A stretch of DNA of 64,000 bases, taken from positions 310,001 through 374,000 of the forward strand of contig CAVWHY010000003.1 in assembly GCA_963754955.1 (NCBI GenBank), given 5' to 3'. This DNA is from CAVQJU01 sp963754955 (GTDB lineage Bacteria; Acidobacteriota; Vicinamibacteria; Vicinamibacterales; CAVVIG01). The position numbers and the translations under genes are program-made. The notes beneath the pieces are model-generated. The model was not told the DNA's origin and searched no databases. It saw only the letters and a program-made list of their open reading frames with translations. This document shows positions 28,152 through 39,534 of this stretch, one piece after another. Numbering within the stretch: the stretch's first letter is position 1; every line of letters starts with the position of its first letter.

Positions 28152-29036
28152 ATGAAGATCGCATTCATCGGCCTCGGCCGCATGGGCCGCGGCATGGCTC
28201 AGCGCATCCTCGGAGGCGGGCACGATCTCGCCGTCTACGACGCGATCAGCGCGCAGGCCGAACCGCTCGCCGCCGCCGGCGCGCGCGCCGCGGCTTCGGT
28301 CGCGGACGTGTGCGCGGGGCGTGAGGTCGTCGTCACGATGCTCGTCGAGGACGCAGCCGTCCTCGATATCGCATCGAGGCCCGGCGGCCTGTGCGAGTCG
28401 CTGCCGAAGGGCGCCATTCACCTCGCGATGGGCACGTACGGCGTCGGCGCCATCAGGACGCTCGCCGCGGCCCACGCCGCGGCCGGCCAGGTGCTGGTCG
28501 CCGCGCCGGTGCTCGGCCGTCCCGACCTCGCGGCCTCCGGTCAACTGGGAATCGTCGTCGGCGGGCCGGACGGAGCGGTTCGCGTCTGCGCTCCCCTGCT
28601 CGATGTGATGGGCCGCCGGACGTTTCACGCCGGCCCGCTGCCGGAAAGCGCCACGGCCATCAAGCTCGCCAACAACATGCTGCTCGGCTGCGCCATGGTG
28701 GCCATGGCCGAAGGCCTGTCGCTCGTGCGCGGCTACGACGTCGCGCCGGCGACCTTCTACGACGTCATCGCGCAGGGGCTGTTTGCCGGCTCGCCCGCCT
28801 ACACCGGCTACGGCAAGACGATGGTCGACGAGAGCTGGGACACGGTCGGCTCTCCGATCACGGTCGGCCTCAAGGACGCGAACCTGATCGCCGCCGCCGC
28901 CGACATCGCACGCGTGCCGATGCCGAGCCACAACGTGTATCGCGATCGGTTGCTGGGTGCCGTGGCGCATGGCGACGGCGACCGCGACCAGGCCGTGCTC
29001 GCCCGCGAGCAGGCACGCGCCAGCGGACAGTCGTAA
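28152..29036 (+). CDS. NAD(P)-dependent beta-hydroxyacid dehydrogenase family protein, copy 2
   Basis: 294 residues, intact. IAFIGLGRMGRGMAQRILGG is the nucleotide-binding motif and AIKLANNMLLGCAM carries the catalytic lysine. The sequence parallels copy 1 along its full length (both keep VAAPVLGRPD and LGLKD or VGLKD), so the pair arose by tandem duplication and may now use different substrates or form a heteromer. Its TAA stop lies inside the GTAA head of a degenerate REP palindrome. Confidence 0.87.
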   Translation: MKIAFIGLGRMGRGMAQRILGGGHDLAVYDAISAQAEPLAAAGARAAASVADVCAGREVVVTMLVEDAAVLDIASRPGGLCESLPKGAIHLAMGTYGVGAIRTLAAAHAAAGQVLVAAPVLGRPDLAASGQLGIVVGGPDGAVRVCAPLLDVMGRRTFHAGPLPESATAIKLANNMLLGCAMVAMAEGLSLVRGYDVAPATFYDVIAQGLFAGSPAYTGYGKTMVDESWDTVGSPITVGLKDANLIAAAADIARVPMPSHNVYRDRLLGAVAHGDGDRDQAVLAREQARASGQS

Positions 29037-29083
29037 CGTCGCCTTCAGGCGGACGCCAACGGCCGGCTGAAGCCGGCCGCTAC
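29033..29083. repeat. Facing pair of REP-like palindromes (types a and b)
   Basis: A degenerate type a unit (gtaa head, stem around ttca) at 29033-29054 faces a type b unit read on the minus strand (CTAC at 29080-29083, stem ggccggc/gccggcc, loop tgaa). It fills the gap between two convergent genes. The TAA of the plus gene and the TAG of the minus gene both lie in the unit heads. Confidence 0.85.
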
Positions 29084-29775
29084 GTACGGCGGGAATTCTC
29101 GTGAGGCGTCCGCGAGAGCACGAGCGAGCGGAGAAACTCCTCTGCGGTATTCAGCGTGCCGTCGTCGTTCCTGACCACGTAGTCGTAGTACGGCCGGTAC
29201 GCCTCGACGCGGGCCGCGTTGGTCAGACGCTCGTCGATCTGTTCCGGCGTATTAACTCCGCGCGCGATGAGCCGCTGGCGGATGGTCGCAAGCGGCGCAT
29301 CGATCAGGATCGTGACCGCTTCGGGCAGCAGCGCCTTCACGAACCGCACATTGCCAAGGTTGATGACCGCGAGCCCGTGCCGGCCGTGCAGCAGCGGCGC
29401 GAACGCCTCCGCCCAGGGAAGGCCATAGCTCATCCCGAACTGGAAATCGCGGTACTCGATGAACCCGCCAGCGCGTGCCAGGTCGACGAACGCCTCCCGC
29501 GACACGAACAAATACTCGCGCCGCGGCTGATCGTCGGGCCGCCGCTCGCGGGTGGAACAACGCGGGATCAGATCGATGGGAAGGGCGGGATCGGCGGTCA
29601 GCCGATCGACCAGCGTGCTCTTGCCCGAGCAGCTGGCCCCGTCGAGGAGGAACAGCGTGCCCGCATCCGGGTGCGCCTGGCGCTTCGCGCGCCAGGTCGA
29701 CGCCTGCGCCTGCATGGCGCGCCACTCGTCAGGCGGAAACGGAATATCGCCGATGCCCGCGTCGGCCTCGGTCAC
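29080..29775 (-). CDS. Guanylate kinase-like P-loop protein
   Basis: About 231 residues. The P-loop LLDGASCSGKST near residue 46, the basic STRERRPDDQPRREYLFVSRE segment and the FIEYRDFQFGMSYGLPW segment follow the guanylate kinase order (GMP-binding RxxRxxE-like and GxxYG). The canonical P-loop GxxGxGKST has Cys in place of the second Gly, so it is a divergent member; true gmk is presumably elsewhere. GTG at 29775 is the likely start. The TAG stop is supplied by a REP head. It follows the Mla-region genes on the minus strand after a 37-bp gap. Confidence 0.72.
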   Translation of the reverse strand: MTEADAGIGDIPFPPDEWRAMQAQASTWRAKRQAHPDAGTLFLLDGASCSGKSTLVDRLTADPALPIDLIPRCSTRERRPDDQPRREYLFVSREAFVDLARAGGFIEYRDFQFGMSYGLPWAEAFAPLLHGRHGLAVINLGNVRFVKALLPEAVTILIDAPLATIRQRLIARGVNTPEQIDERLTNAARVEAYRPYYDYVVRNDDGTLNTAEEFLRSLVLSRTPHENSRRT

Positions 29776-29812
29776 AGGTAGGATGATCTCACGACGCTGC
29801 GGCCACCTGACG

Positions 29813-30233
29813 CTAAATGAAGAGACCGTCCTCTTCGTCGCGCGTACGGCGCGCGCGGCGGGTTCCGGAAATGGCGGATCGCCGCCATCACGGCCTGAAG
29901 CCCCACTATCCATGCGCGGCCCTCGCGAGCCGGTGTGACGATCGCCGAGTGAATCGTGGTGATCGTTTGATCGATTTTCGCGGCAGCGTCCGACACGAGC
30001 GCATCCAGGCGTTCGACCTGGGCCACCGCCATGGCAGCCGCCCGAGAGGCGTCGCGTGACATCGAGTTGAGGTGGCCGATGAGCGGCTTGATCTCGCGCT
30101 CGATCTCGTCCACGAACCGGCCGACCTGCCGCGCCAGACGTTCGGCGGCGAGGAGCAGCCATATCTGCACGATCGCCGTCGCGAGCGTGGCGATGGCGAT
30201 CACGCCGAGGAACACGACCGACCAGGTGTTCAC
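29813..30233 (-). CDS. DUF948-like membrane-anchored coiled-coil protein, one apparent frameshift
   Basis: After dropping one base near 29848 the protein is 139 residues and ends in the acidic RDEEDGLFI tail typical of such proteins. One N-terminal transmembrane helix (VVFLGVIAIATLATAIVQIWLL split by family residues) is followed by a helical segment rich in Ala, Arg and Glu. Its ATG overlaps the TGA of the YtxH-like gene (ATGA), so they are coupled. Probably an envelope protein; function unknown. Confidence 0.7.
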
Positions 30234-30505
30234 GCGATGTCTCCGCTCCGGGCCTTCTCAAAAGCCTCGCGCCCCCGGTCGATGGCGGTCGACAGGTTCT
30301 CGCGCCCTTCCTTGACGACCTGGCGTCCCCGTTCGGCCGCCTTGACCGCGCGGTCGCGCCCTTCGCGCGCCTTCTCCCCGAGGAATTCGCGCGTTTCCAC
30401 GCCTGTCGCGGGCGCGTATAACAGGGCAACCGCCGCACCGGCGACGGCGCCGACCAGAAACGCGAGAACGACACTTCCAGCTCCCGCTCCATCATCGCGC
30501 GCCAT
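30230..30505 (-). CDS. YtxH domain-containing small protein
   Basis: 91 residues: a glycine/alanine-rich transmembrane segment (VVLAFLVGAVAGAAVALLYAP) with the APATG turn that marks YtxH proteins, then a charged helix with repeated Lys/Arg/Glu. YtxH proteins are stress-associated envelope proteins of unknown mechanism. It is translationally coupled to the DUF948-like gene downstream and follows the Mla genes after a 38-bp gap with repeated ggacct words. Confidence 0.8.
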   Translation of the reverse strand: MARDDGAGAGSVVLAFLVGAVAGAAVALLYAPATGVETREFLGEKAREGRDRAVKAAERGRQVVKEGRENLSTAIDRGREAFEKARSGDIA

Positions 30506-30517
30506 CTGTACCTCCGG

Positions 30518-30543
30518 TTGCCGACCTGTTTGGACCTGTGGAC
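30518..30543 (-). repeat. Repeated ggacct words between mlaD-like and ytxH-like genes
   Basis: Three gacct words at irregular 8-10 bp spacing. The same word recurs in the 1415-1454 gap. Weaker than the 7-bp arrays. Confidence 0.45.
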
Positions 30544-31584
30544 CTAAAAGATACTGACTTTTACGTTCAGGTACTTCTTCGGATCCTTCTTGATGGCATC
30601 GACCAGCGTGCGCAGGTCCACGACCACACCGTTCATGTTCTCATACAACTGCTTGTCTTTCAGCAGCTGCCCCGCCGTCCCCTGGCCGTCGTTCAACCGC
30701 GTCAACAGCTGATCGATCCGCTCGGTGAGGGAGTTCAGCCGGTTGTAGAGCGCCGCGTCGGTTACCAGCTTTCCGGCAGTTCCCTCGCCCTTGTTGATGC
30801 GGTCGGTCAGCGTCCTGAGATTGGTCGTCGCCCCGGTCAGCGACGAGGCAAACGCGTCGTCCTTGAGCAGGGTGCCGATGCTGCCCTCCCCCGCGTTGAT
30901 CCGCCGCGTCATCTCTTCGAGGTTCCTGAGCGACGCTTCGAGGGAGTTGGCGATCTTGGGATCGTTGATCAGCCGCCCCGCCGTGCCGCGCCCCTGACGG
31001 ATGGTCCGCGTGATGTCGCCGGCCGTGGCCACGAATTTCTGGAGCTCGTCGTACAGCTGCTGATCGGTCATCAGCTTGCCGACGGTGCCGCGTCCGCCGC
31101 GCACGTCCTTGATGAGGCCGGTGAGCTCCGTGATGCCCTCCTGCGCCGTGTTCGTCACATCCCCCAGCGCCGCCGCGGACTTGCCCGTCGGCACGTAGCC
31201 CCAATCCGGAATCGGCGTTCCGGCAGACGAGGCGGTGATGTCCACGGCGCCCAGTCCGAGCAGGGACACTGACCCGAGCACCGCGGTCGACGCCGTCGTC
31301 ACGCGCGGCCGGACCTCCTTGTTCAGCTCCATGACGACGTCCACCTGGTCGCCGGCAAACACGACGTCGGTGACGCTGCCGATTTCCATGCCGGCCACCC
31401 GCACCGGCGACCCCGACTTCAATCCGGCGACATTGGTGAATCGTGTCTTCAGGGAGTAACGCTGCCACGCGAAGCCGCGGCTGCCCATCACCGCGAAAAT
31501 CGTCGCCGCCGCAATGACCAGTGCGACGATGACGAGCACGCCGATCTTCAATTCCGACCAGGCCAGGGAACGCGTTCGAGGCAT
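30544..31584 (-). CDS. mlaD: MlaD/MCE family lipid transport protein with five 34-residue repeats
   Basis: 346 residues. One N-terminal transmembrane helix (residues 13-34) and an MCE domain (about 40-117: LKTRFTNVAGLKSGSPVRVAG, VLGSVSLLGLGAVDI) show it is the periplasmic substrate-binding subunit of an Mla-type phospholipid transporter. The C-terminal 190 residues hold five motifs of the form GxGTxGxLxxDxxLY at residues 164, 198, 232, 266 and 300, exactly 34 residues apart, which suggests a regular helical rod. It follows mlaE and mlaF on the minus strand. Confidence 0.88.
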   Translation of the reverse strand: MPRTRSLAWSELKIGVLVIVALVIAAATIFAVMGSRGFAWQRYSLKTRFTNVAGLKSGSPVRVAGMEIGSVTDVVFAGDQVDVVMELNKEVRPRVTTASTAVLGSVSLLGLGAVDITASSAGTPIPDWGYVPTGKSAAALGDVTNTAQEGITELTGLIKDVRGGRGTVGKLMTDQQLYDELQKFVATAGDITRTIRQGRGTAGRLINDPKIANSLEASLRNLEEMTRRINAGEGSIGTLLKDDAFASSLTGATTNLRTLTDRINKGEGTAGKLVTDAALYNRLNSLTERIDQLLTRLNDGQGTAGQLLKDKQLYENMNGVVVDLRTLVDAIKKDPKKYLNVKVSIF

Positions 31585-31594
31585 ATCAAAATCC

Positions 31595-32426
31595 TCAGGA
31601 GAGGAACGTCTGCAGATAGGGATCGGTGGAGCGGCGCAGTTCGTCGGCGGTGCCTTCGAAGCAGATCACCCCGTCTTTGACCATGATGAACTCCGCTTCC
31701 TCGCACTTCTCCGGCGTCGCGGGTACGATGCGCACCTGGCCGGATGCGTCGCGCACTGCCATGTGCGTCGCGACGTAGAACGCGTCGCGAAGCTGATGGG
31801 TCACGACAATCGACGAGACGCCCTCGAGATCCCGGAGCTTGATGATCTCGTCGTTCACGGTAATCGCGGTAATCGGATCGAGGCCCGTCGTCGCTTCGTC
31901 GTAGAGCAGAATCCGCGGCTTGAACGCCATCGCGCGGGCGATGGCGACGCGGCGCCGCTGTCCGCCCGACAGCTCGGAGGGCATCTTGTCGAGGTGCTCG
32001 GCAAGACCGATGAACCCGAGCACCTCCTTCACGCGCGCGTCCACCTGCTCGAGCGGCATGTCGGATTCCTCGTAGTACTTGTAACCGACGTTTTCACGAA
32101 CCGTCAACGAATCGAACAGCGCGCCCTCCTGGAAGATCATGCCCAGGTCGTTGCGCACGTCCATCAGCTGCGGCTTCGGTGAGCTGATCCACGCGCTGCC
32201 CGTTCACCCACACGACGCCGGCATCCGAGCGCAGCAGGCCCGTGATGATCTTCAGGATCGTGGACTTCCCCGAGCCGCTTGCGCCGAGAATGATCTTCGT
32301 GTGGCCTTTCATGAGCGAGAAGCTCAAATTCCTGAGCACGACCTTCTCGTCGAACGCCAGCTGCACGCGGTCGAAGAGCACGACGGGGGCCCCGGGCTCG
32401 TTGAGGATCTCTCGCGCGGTCTGCAT
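31595..32426 (-). CDS. mlaF: Mla-type ABC transporter ATPase, one apparent frameshift
   Basis: Dropping one G near 32174 (VDQLTE-PQLMDVRNDLGM) gives 276 residues. Walker A GASGSGKST, signature LSGGQRRRVAIARAM, Walker B ILLYDEATTGLDP and the switch histidine in VVTHQL are all present. It supplies ATP-driven force for lipid transport between membranes, with MlaE and MlaD. Its ATG overlaps the TGA of mlaE (ATGA) and its stop is 10 bp before mlaD. Confidence 0.9.
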
Positions 32427-33199
32427 CAGTAGATCGCCCAGACGAGGAACTGGGTGACGAAGAAGTCGGCTGCGATGACGGCGACCGAGCCGGCCACGAC
32501 CGCGATGGTCGTCGCCTTGCCGACGCCCTGCGTGCCGCCACTGGTGCGGAGGCCGACGTAACAGGCGACCGTCACGATCAGGAAGCCGAAGACGAACGGC
32601 TTGATGAGGCCCTGCTCCAGATCCTGGACGTAGAGCACGTCGGTGACTGACGACCAGTAAAGCGCGCTCGACACCTGCAACTGGAACCGCGCGACCACCC
32701 AGCCGCCGAAAATGCCCATGAGGTCTGAGATGATCGTGAGCGCCGGCGCCATGAAGAGGCCCGCGAGCATCCGCGGCACGACGAGCTTGCGGATGGGGTC
32801 GGTGCCGAGCGCCCGCAGCGCGTTGATCTGATCGGTCACGACCATCGAGCCCAGCTCGGCGGCGATGCCCGAGCCGATCCGCCCGGTCAGCATCAACGCC
32901 GTCAGCACCGGCCCGAGCTCGATCACCATCGACGCGCTCACGAGGCGCCCGACGAGCGGCCGCGCGCCGAACTGATCGAGGGTGATGCCCGTCTGGGACG
33001 CCAGCGCCGCGCCGGTGAACAGTCCCGTCAGCAGCACAACGGTCAGCGATCCGAAACCCAACGCGTCGAACTGCTCGACGATGTCGTGGCGGTAGACGGG
33101 CGGCGTCACCGCGCCTCGAAGCGAGGCGGTGACAAGCCGCACGTAGGCCTGGACCTCGAAGGCAATCTGCTTCAGCGGGCGTGTGAGAAACGGGAGCAC
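32426..33199 (-). CDS. mlaE: Mla-type ABC transporter permease
   Basis: 257 residues with five or six transmembrane segments and the MlaE family core: LTGLFTGAALASQTG, ELGPVLTALMLTGRIGSGIAAELGSM split by length limits here, and QINALRALGTDP. It forms the inner-membrane channel of the lipid transporter. The GTG start at 33199 is 5 bp from the uvrB stop codon, so the mla genes may be read through from uvrB. Confidence 0.93.
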   Translation of the reverse strand: MLPFLTRPLKQIAFEVQAYVRLVTASLRGAVTPPVYRHDIVEQFDALGFGSLTVVLLTGLFTGAALASQTGITLDQFGARPLVGRLVSASMVIELGPVLTALMLTGRIGSGIAAELGSMVVTDQINALRALGTDPIRKLVVPRMLAGLFMAPALTIISDLMGIFGGWVVARFQLQVSSALYWSSVTDVLYVQDLEQGLIKPFVFGFLIVTVACYVGLRTSGGTQGVGKATTIAVVAGSVAVIAADFFVTQFLVWAIY

Positions 33200-33204
33200 G
33201 CGGG

Positions 33205-35242
<2,038 letters not shown>

Positions 35243-35292
35243 CGTACCATGAACGGGCCGGTTCATCCGAAGCACGGCCGGCGCCGCAAGCG

Positions 35293-35298
35293 TATAAT
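35293..35298 (+). promoter_or_regulatory. -10 element of the DHH phosphoesterase gene
   Basis: A perfect TATAAT in the 73-bp gap between divergent uvrB and the DHH gene, 17 bp before the ATG at 35316. The leader would be only about 10 nt. The -35 region is weak. Confidence 0.6.
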
Positions 35299-35315
35299 CG
35301 ACGGTTGGTACGCCC

Positions 35316-36762
35316 ATGAGGTGTCTAGCCGTCTGTCAGGACGAGCTGGTCATCAGGATGCTCGATGAAATCCTGCTGCCCGGCTTCGACGTGGAGTTCA
35401 TTGTCGAGAGCAAGCCCGCCGCGCGGCGCCTGCACGACGCCGGCGTCCACGTGGTCGCCGCCGATCCTCGTCGCACGGAGAGCTACGTCAAGGCTGACCT
35501 GACCCCGGGCACCTGCATCATCATCGAAGACAACGGCCGGCGCAGCCTGAAGAAGATTCTCGAGGCCGTGCGCGACGCGGGCGGAACGCTTGTCTACGTG
35601 CTGGGCGTTGGCGTCGGCGCCCAGACCACGGCCAAGCGGGTCGAAGAGTTCCACGCCGAGTTCCCCGACGTCGTCTACTTGTCGATGGCCGAGCTCTTCG
35701 GCGGGCCCGCTCCTTACGGAGTTCAGCCGATCGCTGACGCGCGCTAGGGTCCTGCAGTACCAGCGGTACTTCAGCGACGCTGACCGGGTGCTCATCCTCC
35801 TGCACAACGACCCTGATCCAGACGCCATGGCCAGCGGCCTGGCGCTGCGCAACGTTCTCCACCGCACGCGAACGACCGCCATCATCGGCGCCATCCAGGG
35901 CGTCACGCGGCCGGAGAACCTGCGCATGCTGAACCTGCTCGACATCAACGTCGAGGCGGTGACGCCTGCCTCGGTGAAGGAGTACACGCGGGTCGCGATG
36001 GTGGACGTGCAGCCCCACTACTTCGGCGGCCTCATCGATCGCGCGGATCTCGTAATCGACCATCATCCCGAGCAGCCGGGCTACACGGCGGTCTTCAAGG
36101 ACATCCGCGCGGACTATGGGTCCACGTGCACCATCCTCACCGAGCACCTCCGCGCCGTGGACATCGACATCTCGGAACGCACAGCGACGGCCATGCTCTA
36201 CGCGATCAAGTCGGACACGCTGTTTTTCAACCGTCAGACAAACCGCGTCGACATCGAGGCCTTCTCGTACCTCTATCCGCTCGCCGATGCTGCCCTGATC
36301 CGCAAGATGGAAGGCGCCGAAATCACCAGCGAACGGCTCGGCTACGTCGTCCGCGCGCATCTGGGCGGGTCGCTCGTCGAGCAGGTGTTCTGCGCGTACC
36401 TGGGAACGACGGAGCGGGAAGACTTCATCCCGTACGTCGCGGACTTCTTCCTGCAGATGGAGCACGTCAAGTGGACGGTCATCGCCGGGCTGGTCAACGA
36501 GACGGTCATCATCTCGGTGCGGAACCTGGGCTACTCGAAGAACGCGGGAGAGTTCGTGCGGCGGTACTTCTCCGACATCGGCAATGCAGGCGGCCACCGG
36601 TCCATGGCGAAAGCCGTCGTCCCGATGCGGGCGTTCATGGAGAAGTTCGGCGCGCTCGAGGCGCCGTCCGTCGGCGCCCGCCTACAGGAAGTCGTCACGC
36701 AATTCCTGCACGAAGCGGCGGCCGCGCCCGAGAAGAAGCGGGAGACGGTCAAGTCAACGTGA
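35316..36762 (+). CDS. TrkA-N/DHH/DHHA1 phosphoesterase, one apparent frameshift
   Basis: Removing one surplus base near 35702 joins a 140-residue N-terminal Rossmann-like domain (MRCLAVCQDELVIRML, LVYVLGVGVGAQ) to a DHH/DHHA1 phosphoesterase. Catalytic motifs are HNDPDPDAMAS, the Asp of VAMVDVQP, VIDHHPEQP and GGHRSMAKA. Total 481 residues. DHH/DHHA1 enzymes cleave short oligonucleotides (NrnA) or cyclic dinucleotides (GdpP type); the N-terminal NAD-binding-like domain points to a ligand-controlled version. It converges with the patatin-like gene, with a 7-bp repeat array in the gap. Confidence 0.85.
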
Positions 36763-38213
36763 ATGCTCGATTCTGCATTCTTCATTCGACCTTCTACATT
36801 CCCAGCACCCATTCGATCGCCGCTCGCTCCGACCACCGGCTCGACGAACTGGTGGTAGGCGTCCTGATATCCCTGACCCATCAGCTCCGTCAGCGGCTGA
36901 CGCCGGTCCGATCGGTCGTCGTACTCGCCGGAAAAGTCGAACGGGCCGATCGGGTTGTGACCGGGACGAATCGTGAAGGTCGCCATCCGCGGGGTGCGCG
37001 TCGCCACGAGACGCGTCGCATCGCGGACCGCCGCTGCTTCCGAGGACTGCAGATACTCTCCGAGCCGCCCCTTGCCGTCGAGCCGGCCTGCGGCCAGCGC
37101 GTGCGGGCCCAGCAGCTCGGGCGACGCCGACACGAGAATGGCCTGTTCCACGCCAAGATCGGCCAGTTCCTCGAGGATACGCGTGAGACTGCCGGGCCTG
37201 TCGCACACGCGGTGGGTTTCGCCGCGCCAGTAGGCATCGGGCGCAAACGTCAACGCGTGCGGGTCCGTGGCGATCGGCACGGCAAGCGATGCGGCCACGG
37301 CGTCTGCCAGGTGCGACCGCCCCGGGCCCGAAAGGTCGAGCACTTCGGCGCGCCGAGCCTCTGCGGCCGTGGTGCTCACCCGCCGGATCAGATCGCGGCG
37401 CCGCGGCTCGGCCACCAGCGCGAACACGAGATCGCGGTGCGCATCGAGGTCGTGCACCGCAACGAGCAGTTCGCGAAACCCCGGCTGGCCGATGTTCTCC
37501 GCGAGCAGATCCACATAGCGCCGTGCGAGATCCGCAGGCGTCGGCTGCCTGAGCGCCGCTGCGCCCCGCAGCAGGTCCCACAACGATCGCCAGCTGTGCG
37601 CGACGGCTTCGCGTGACGACAGCGGCGAGCCCACGCCCCGCCACCAGAACGGTCCGCGCTGACGCCGACGCTTCTGCGGAGAACACCGCGCGCATCACCT
37701 CGATGAGAGCGGCCGTCCCCAGCACCAGCACCACCAGTCGCGGCAGCCAGGTCGGGAATCCATCAGGCGCGAACAGCTGCTGCGTCAGGCGCCAGGTACG
37801 CGCCCGTGAGGCCGCCGGCGCCGCCGAGGCCGACCATGCGCACGACGAAATCGATCGGAAACACCAGCGCGCCGGCCGCGATCGCCGCCAGCGGCACGGC
37901 GACGATCAGGACGGCGAGCACCACCGCCCAGAACGCGAGGCGCAAGGCTGGACGCCAGGCGTACAACGTTTTCACGCCGGCCGACTGCCAGAACCCCTTG
38001 TCGCTCCACAGGCTCTGCCCGCCGTCGATGGCGGCAAACAGCGCCGACACGGCGCCGATGCCGCGGCCCGCGACGATGTCGAGTTTGACGCCGGCTTCGT
38101 GCGAGGGCGCGAAGGACACCGGCGTGGTAGGCGCCGGCCGTACCGGTGCCGGTCAGAACGAGTGCGGTGCGACGTTGCGGGGCGTAAGGTCCGGGCTCGG
38201 CGGACTCGGTCAT
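36754..38213 (-). CDS. Patatin-like membrane protein lacking the canonical serine, three apparent frameshifts; 3' end uncertain
   Basis: Joined across breaks near 38092, 37795 and 37634. The N-terminal part has the patatin oxyanion loop (TGTGTAGAYHAGVLRAL), but the nucleophile elbow reads VAGRGIGAVSA, with Gly where GxSxG has Ser. Two hydrophobic segments follow (LRLAFWAVVLAVLIVAVPL; LVVLVLGTAALIEVM). A second block carries SPLSSREAVAHSWRSLW and later ILVSASPELLGPHAL. The last frame runs on to 36531 antisense to the DHH gene, so the true stop is probably inside or near the 7-bp array at 36766. The ATG overlaps the greA stop (ATGA). Catalytic activity is doubtful. Confidence 0.6.
36766..36814 (+). 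repeat. 7-bp repeat array between convergent genes
   Basis: Seven degenerate units in exact 7-bp phase: ctcgatt, ctgcatt, cttcatt, cgacctt, ctacatt, cccagca, cccattc. It starts 3 bp after the DHH stop codon. Confidence 0.75.
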
Positions 38214-38687
38214 CCCTCGGCGTCGTCGTGAATGGTGATGAGCTTCACGATTTCGAAGTGGCGCGTGCCGCCGGGGGTCGTTACTTTGACGGAGTCGCCG
38301 GGTTCCTTGTTCAGGAACGCCCGGCCGATCGGGGACGTCGTGGAGATGAGGCCCTTCGTGGCGTCGGCGTCTTCGGGCATGACCAGCTGAAAGACGAGCG
38401 GTTCGCCGTTGTTGCCTTCGATCACGTGAACGGTCGATCCGAAGCCGGCGCGGTCGGTGGGAATCCGATCCACGTTGATCAAGGCGATCTCGGCGACACG
38501 TGCCTGGAGCATGCTGATGCGCGCCTCGACCAGGCGCTGGCGCTCTTTCGCTGCCTGGTATTCGGCGTTCTCGCGCAGGTCGCCGAGTTCGCGCGCGCGC
38601 TTGATCTCTTTCGGCAGTTCCAGCTTCAACTCGTGGTTGAGCGTCGCCGAGCTCGTCTTCGAACTTCTTGATCAGTCGCTCTTTCAT
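38210..38687 (-). CDS. greA: Transcription elongation factor GreA, one apparent frameshift
   Basis: Removing one surplus base near 38647 (FEDEL-ATLNHELKLELPKEI) gives exactly 158 residues, the classical GreA length. The coiled-coil tip motif ARELGDLRENAEYQAAKERQ and the C-terminal FKBP-like SPIGRAFLNKEPGD are intact. GreA enters the RNA polymerase secondary channel and stimulates cleavage of backtracked RNA. It is divergent from the SpoU gene (27-bp gap) and overlaps the patatin-like gene by 4 bp. Confidence 0.95.
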
Positions 38688-38714
38688 GCCCGGGTCGAAT
38701 GGTACCACAGTGCT

Positions 38715-39534
38715 ATGCTTTTCGACGCCGTGTCCTCACGCTCGCCGCGACGCATCAGCAGCCGTCAGTAATCCGAACATCGCCCGGTATCGAGCCGTGG
38801 CCCGGGGCGACGATCCGGACCGGCTCCTGCTCGACGGTCTTCACCTCGTCGCCGACGCTCTCGCCGCAGGCCTGCCGCTCGAGAGCGCAGCCGTCCTGTC
38901 CACGGCGATCGAACGTCCCGAGATTCGCGAGCTGATGGCCGAACTCGAGCGCGCCGACGTGGAGGTTGTGGTGACGACGGCTCAGGTGATGGCGGTCGTC
39001 AGCCCTGTGCGATCGTCGAGCGCGATCGTCGCCATCGCACCGCGGCCAGCCGCCGATGCAGGCCGCCTGTACGCCGGTGTGGCGCCCCTCGTGCTCATTG
39101 CCCACGACGTGCAGGATCCCGGCAACCTGGGCGCCATCGTGCGCGCGGCCGAAGCCGGGCAGGCGACGAGCGTGATCGCCGCGGGCGCCTGCGCGGACCC
39201 CTTCGGGTGGAAGGCGCTCCGCGGATCATCCGGCAGCGCGCTGCGCCTGCCGCTCGGCACCGCCGCGAGCGGCGCCGCGGCTATTGCCGAAGCGCGACGC
39301 CACGGCTGCCGCGTCATCGCCACCGTCCCGCGCGGGGGGCGATCCTTGTATGACGTCGACATGCGCGGTGCCGCGGCCGTCCTGATCGGCGGCGAAGGTC
39401 CCGGGCTCGACGCCGAGACGATTGAGCAGGCCGATGAGAGGCTGACGATTCCCATGCAGACGCCGGTCGAGTCCCTGAACGCGGCGGTGGCGGCCGCGAT
39501 CGTCGTTTACGAAGCGCTGCGGCAGAGGCGTTGA
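38715..39534 (+). CDS. SpoU-type RNA 2'-O-methyltransferase (TrmH family), one apparent frameshift
   Basis: Dropping one T near 38768 (RRISSRQNPNIARYRAVARG) gives 272 residues from the ATG at 38715, or 267 from GTG at 38730. The N-terminal substrate-binding domain (LLLDGLHLVADAL) and SPOUT knot motifs LIAHDVQDPGNLGAIVRAAE, LIGGEGPGL and VESLNAAVAAAI are clear. It methylates a ribose in rRNA or tRNA; the target cannot be told. TGCTATGCT at 38711-38719 looks like an extended -10, which would favour the GTG start and a very short leader. Its stop overlaps the rarA start (TGATG). Confidence 0.88.

Noticed and set aside
30518..30543. ggacct words as a full repeat family
   Set aside because: Spacing is irregular and the copies are few, so I list it only as a weak repeat.
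36531..36754. Extension of the patatin-like protein to 36531
   Set aside because: It would be coded antisense to the DHHA1 domain of the DHH gene and shows no family similarity.
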